Made by a program: the position numbers and the translations under genes. From contig CAJTWE010000006.1 of NCBI GenBank assembly GCA_910579955.1, positions 54,665 through 118,664 of the forward strand: a DNA stretch of 64,000 bases. The letters are read 5' to 3'. This document shows, in pieces, positions 61,854 to 64,000 of this stretch. The stretch is from an uncultured Ruminococcus sp. (GTDB taxonomy: Bacteria; Bacillota; Clostridia; Oscillospirales; Ruminococcaceae). How positions within the stretch are numbered: the stretch's first letter is position 1; each line of letters begins with the position of its first letter. The notes below the pieces were generated by a model. That model searched no databases. It had not been told where the DNA came from and saw only the letters and a program-made list of their open reading frames with translations.

Positions 61854-62606
61854 TCAATATTTAAGAAGTGCCAGTCTTTTATCAAGCTGGTCAATTGGTG
61901 TACCCTTAATGGGTTCTGCCGTTGCGGATACTTTTGATAAAAATGCAGTCATATTCTTTGATTTTGAATATGTCATTGCTGTAAGGGAATCTTCCTCTTT
62001 TTCCTCATCTTCTTCATCGGGTTCTTCCTCTTCTTCTTTTTCGGGAATAAAAGGATTCTTTTTATCTGCAAAGAGAATACCGTCCACAAAACCCATTTCA
62101 TGCGCCTTTTTAGCATTGAGCCAGGTTTCATCTGACATCATCTTTGCTATCTTGTTTCGGCTGAGATGTGATTTTGTTTCATAAGCATTGATGATAGATT
62201 CCTTGACTTCCTCCAAAAGTGTTATAGCCTTTTCCATATCTGCCTTATTGCCCACAGCACAAGTGCTGGGGTCGTGAATCATCATCATTGCAGTTGGTGC
62301 AATAAGAGTTTCATCACCAGCCATTGCCACAACAGACGCAGCAGAAGCGGCAATGCCGTCAATCTTAACAGTAACCTTGCCTTTGTGATTTTTCAGCATG
62401 GAATAAATCTGACTTGCGGCAAACACATCTCCGCCCGGTGAGTTCAGCCAGACTGTCAGATTTCCGCTTACTTTTGAAAGTTCATCACGGAACATGGCAG
62501 GTGTGACCTCATCTCCCCACCAGGTATCTTCCGATATAGGTCCGTTAAACAGAAGTTCTGTTTCAGAAGTGTCTTCATTTTTCACAAAGTCCCAGAATTT
62601 CTTCAT
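61854..62606 (-). CDS. ClpP-like head maturation protease
   Basis: This is a 250-residue Clp-type prohead protease. The catalytic Ser lies in DGIAASAASVVAMAG near residue 88, and the His in MMMIHDPSTCAVG near 110. A Glu/Asp-rich segment follows (PEKEEEEEPDEEDEEKEEDS). It cleaves the scaffold or delta domain of the capsid protein. Its ATG overlaps the portal stop by 4 nt. Confidence 0.92.
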   Translation of the reverse strand: MKKFWDFVKNEDTSETELLFNGPISEDTWWGDEVTPAMFRDELSKVSGNLTVWLNSPGGDVFAASQIYSMLKNHKGKVTVKIDGIAASAASVVAMAGDETLIAPTAMMMIHDPSTCAVGNKADMEKAITLLEEVKESIINAYETKSHLSRNKIAKMMSDETWLNAKKAHEMGFVDGILFADKKNPFIPEKEEEEEPDEEDEEKEEDSLTAMTYSKSKNMTAFLSKVSATAEPIKGTPIDQLDKRLALLKY

Positions 62607-63859
62607 TCGGTTTCCTCCTCCTTTATTGGTTTTTGATTTGCAAATGCCCCTGCATCTGCAAGTTTTGTAAATGAACCATTTACAAGATAGAGATTTCCGC
62701 CGTCTTCATCAGGAATCATATTCATATCTTCCATTTCACGAATATCATTAGCTGACATCCAGCCGTTTTGTCTTGCAGTAGCATAACCTTGCATTCTTGA
62801 TGCATAATCACCACGGAGCAGTCCGTCAACATTGAACTTAATGAAATACTGTCCTTTTTCGGAATCTGAAAGGAGTGCTTTCATAAGTCCCTGTTCCCAA
62901 CGGACAATCCATGGGTCAAGGCTGTATTTCACAAAATCCAAAGACAGGTGTTCCACGTTGGAAAATGTGGCATGGTCAAGGTCACCAATCATGTGAAGAG
63001 GTACACGATACAGCCTTGCAATTTCTTCAATCTGAAACTTTCTGGTTTCAAGGAACTGAGCCTCATTATTCGGAATTGCAATGGGAGTAAATTTCATGCC
63101 CTCTTCTAAAACTGCAACTTTGTGAGCATTTCTTCCACCGTAGGCTCTCTGCCATGCATCACGCACACGTTCGGGGTTTTTGATTACTCCGGGGTGTTCA
63201 AGTACACCGCTTGGAGATGCTCCGTTTCCGAAGAATGACGCACCGTATTCCTCACAGGCAATAGAAATACCGATTGCATTTTTAGCAAGAGCAATCGGCG
63301 AATATCCAACCAGTCCATCAAATCCTAAACCCGGAATGTGCAGAACTTCATCTGAGTAAAGAATGATGTCCCCCTGTTCTTTCAGATTTGGATTGGCTTC
63401 ATCATAACGGCTGTAAATATATATCAAGCGGTTCTTTTCATCACGGTCAACCTTCATTTTATCAGGCATTAAAGGATAAAGTCCAATAACATCACCTCTG
63501 CCATTTCTGATAATCTGTGCATAGGCATTGCCGTAAATCAACAGATGGCTCATCAGTGTTTCACGGAATACAAATGATGTCATTTCAGGATTAGGCTGGT
63601 CGTGGAGCAAAAAATATAGCGGGTGCATCGGCACTCGCTCTTTTCCTTTATCGTTGTATTTGTACAAGTGTAATGGCAGTTGAGCAATCGCTTCTGACAG
63701 CACACGCACACAAGCATAAACCGCAATATGTTGCAATGCCGTTCTGTCGGTTACACGTTTACCGCTGTTTGCTCGTCCGAAAAAATATGTGTAGGACGGG
63801 CTGTCGTAACTGTTCTGTGGCTTATCTCTGGACTTGAAAAGTCCTGTGAAAATACCCAT
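62603..63859 (-). CDS. HK97-type portal protein
   Basis: This 418-residue portal protein forms the DNA entry vertex. It starts MGIFTGLFKSRDKPQNS and has LSEAIAQLPLHLYKYNDKG, HPLYFLLHDQPNPEMTSFVFRETL and LYRVPLHMIGDLDHATFSNVE. The ATG at 63859 has AAAGGAG 10 nt upstream. The terminase should lie upstream, but an oppositely oriented cargo gene starts first. Confidence 0.95.
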   Translation of the reverse strand: MGIFTGLFKSRDKPQNSYDSPSYTYFFGRANSGKRVTDRTALQHIAVYACVRVLSEAIAQLPLHLYKYNDKGKERVPMHPLYFLLHDQPNPEMTSFVFRETLMSHLLIYGNAYAQIIRNGRGDVIGLYPLMPDKMKVDRDEKNRLIYIYSRYDEANPNLKEQGDIILYSDEVLHIPGLGFDGLVGYSPIALAKNAIGISIACEEYGASFFGNGASPSGVLEHPGVIKNPERVRDAWQRAYGGRNAHKVAVLEEGMKFTPIAIPNNEAQFLETRKFQIEEIARLYRVPLHMIGDLDHATFSNVEHLSLDFVKYSLDPWIVRWEQGLMKALLSDSEKGQYFIKFNVDGLLRGDYASRMQGYATARQNGWMSANDIREMEDMNMIPDEDGGNLYLVNGSFTKLADAGAFANQKPIKEEETE

Positions 63860-63877
63860 GAAAATCACGCTCCTTTC

Positions 63878-63965
63878 TTGACTTTTCGTATATGGGTGTG
63901 GTATAATGTGCTAAACAGAATGTAGGGCATCAGCTTTATAAATAAGAATTTGACGGAGAGATAGT
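63878..63965 (+). promoter_or_regulatory. Cargo-gene promoter/leader cassette, copy 2
   Basis: TTGACT (63878-63883) and TATAAT (63902-63907) are separated by 18 nt. A 58-nt leader with GACGGAGAGATAGT follows, up to the ATG. It has the same length and spacing as the cassette at 54115-54202. Confidence 0.8.
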
Positions 63966-64000
63966 ATGGCTATTATTAAAAACGAAATACCGATTTTGGA
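63966..64000 (+). CDS. Second cargo gene, start only
   Basis: An ATG at 63966, preceded by GGAGAG, opens MAIIKNEIPIL before the window ends. Too little is present to identify it. Confidence 0.5.
   Translation, partial: MAIIKNEIPIL

Larger units (their letters stand above)
44074..64000 (-). mobile_element. Siphovirus-like prophage (left part; continues beyond the window)
   Basis: A nearly continuous minus-strand block carries portal, protease, capsid, connector, tail, lysis and recombinase genes in siphovirus order, ending with serine recombinases at the left. Terminase, replication and regulatory genes are not in the window. No attachment core could be identified; the left boundary is placed at the recombinase stop, within about 60 nt of the last host gene. 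Confidence 0.93.

Noticed and set aside
1..64000. CRISPR array, rRNA genes, replication origin
   Set aside because: No regularly spaced repeats, rRNA sequences or clusters of DnaA boxes were seen, despite several replication genes (dnaB, dnaD, loader).

Overview
The window looks like a low-GC Firmicutes chromosome of the Oscillospiraceae/Ruminococcus type. Three secreted proteins carry type I dockerins, which are typical of cellulosome- or amylosome-forming ruminococci. The housekeeping clusters have Clostridia-like order (rplU-prp-rpmA-obg-mrnC-yebC, rplI-dnaB-tilS-ftsH, recJ-rel-hemZ). Strong sigma-A promoters (TTGACA, 17 nt, TATAAT) recur. The genus is inferred; no rRNA is present to confirm it.

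Region by region. 1-1.8 kb: two PH-domain membrane proteins on the minus strand, one running off the left edge. 1.9-12.7 kb, plus strand: an AGCS amino-acid symporter, then a long structured leader before RNase J, a GdpP-type c-di-AMP phosphodiesterase, L9, DnaB, TilS and FtsH. 12.8-19.8 kb, minus strand: two paralogous dockerin proteins, a dockerin-bearing trypsin-like protease, Lgt, a small membrane protein, and a DnaC-like loader with a DnaD-domain protein. 19.8-20.5 kb: tRNA-Leu(CAA), tRNA-Arg(ACG) and tRNA-Lys(TTT), each with its own promoter and terminator. 20.5-28.7 kb: a PnuC-like transporter behind a riboswitch-like attenuator, a small unknown protein, an acyltransferase-3 protein, a DEAD-box helicase and the rplU-to-yebC operon. 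28.7-41.8 kb, plus strand: a VanY-like protein, the glycolytic block pgk / small ORF / tpiA / gpmI, then recJ, rel, an MBL hydrolase, hemZ and an RlmD-type methyltransferase. 41.8-44.0 kb: a decayed methyltransferase, a PAP2 phosphatase and an XRE regulator.

44.07 kb to the right edge is a siphovirus-like prophage read on the minus strand. From right to left it holds portal, ClpP-like protease, HK97 capsid, head-tail connectors, tail tube, a tail-assembly chaperone pair with a predicted -1 frameshift (A AAA AAC), tape measure, distal tail, Gp37-like protein, a tail protein with BspA-type leucine-rich repeats, a collagen-like BppU-type protein, holin and amidase endolysin. Last come a SHOCT protein and three tandem serine-recombinase genes, the middle one without a catalytic domain. 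The terminase and replication modules lie beyond the window.

The most unusual structure is a pair of 88-nt promoter-plus-leader cassettes (54115-54202 and 63878-63965). They have the same length and about 64 of 88 positions identical by hand count. Each sits just upstream of a late-gene ribosome binding site and drives a plus-strand cargo gene against the late transcript. The first cargo gene is a lincosamide/aminoglycoside-type nucleotidyltransferase; the second is cut off by the window end. Start codons were moved from the longest ORF to an internal start wherever a better-spaced ribosome binding site was visible.
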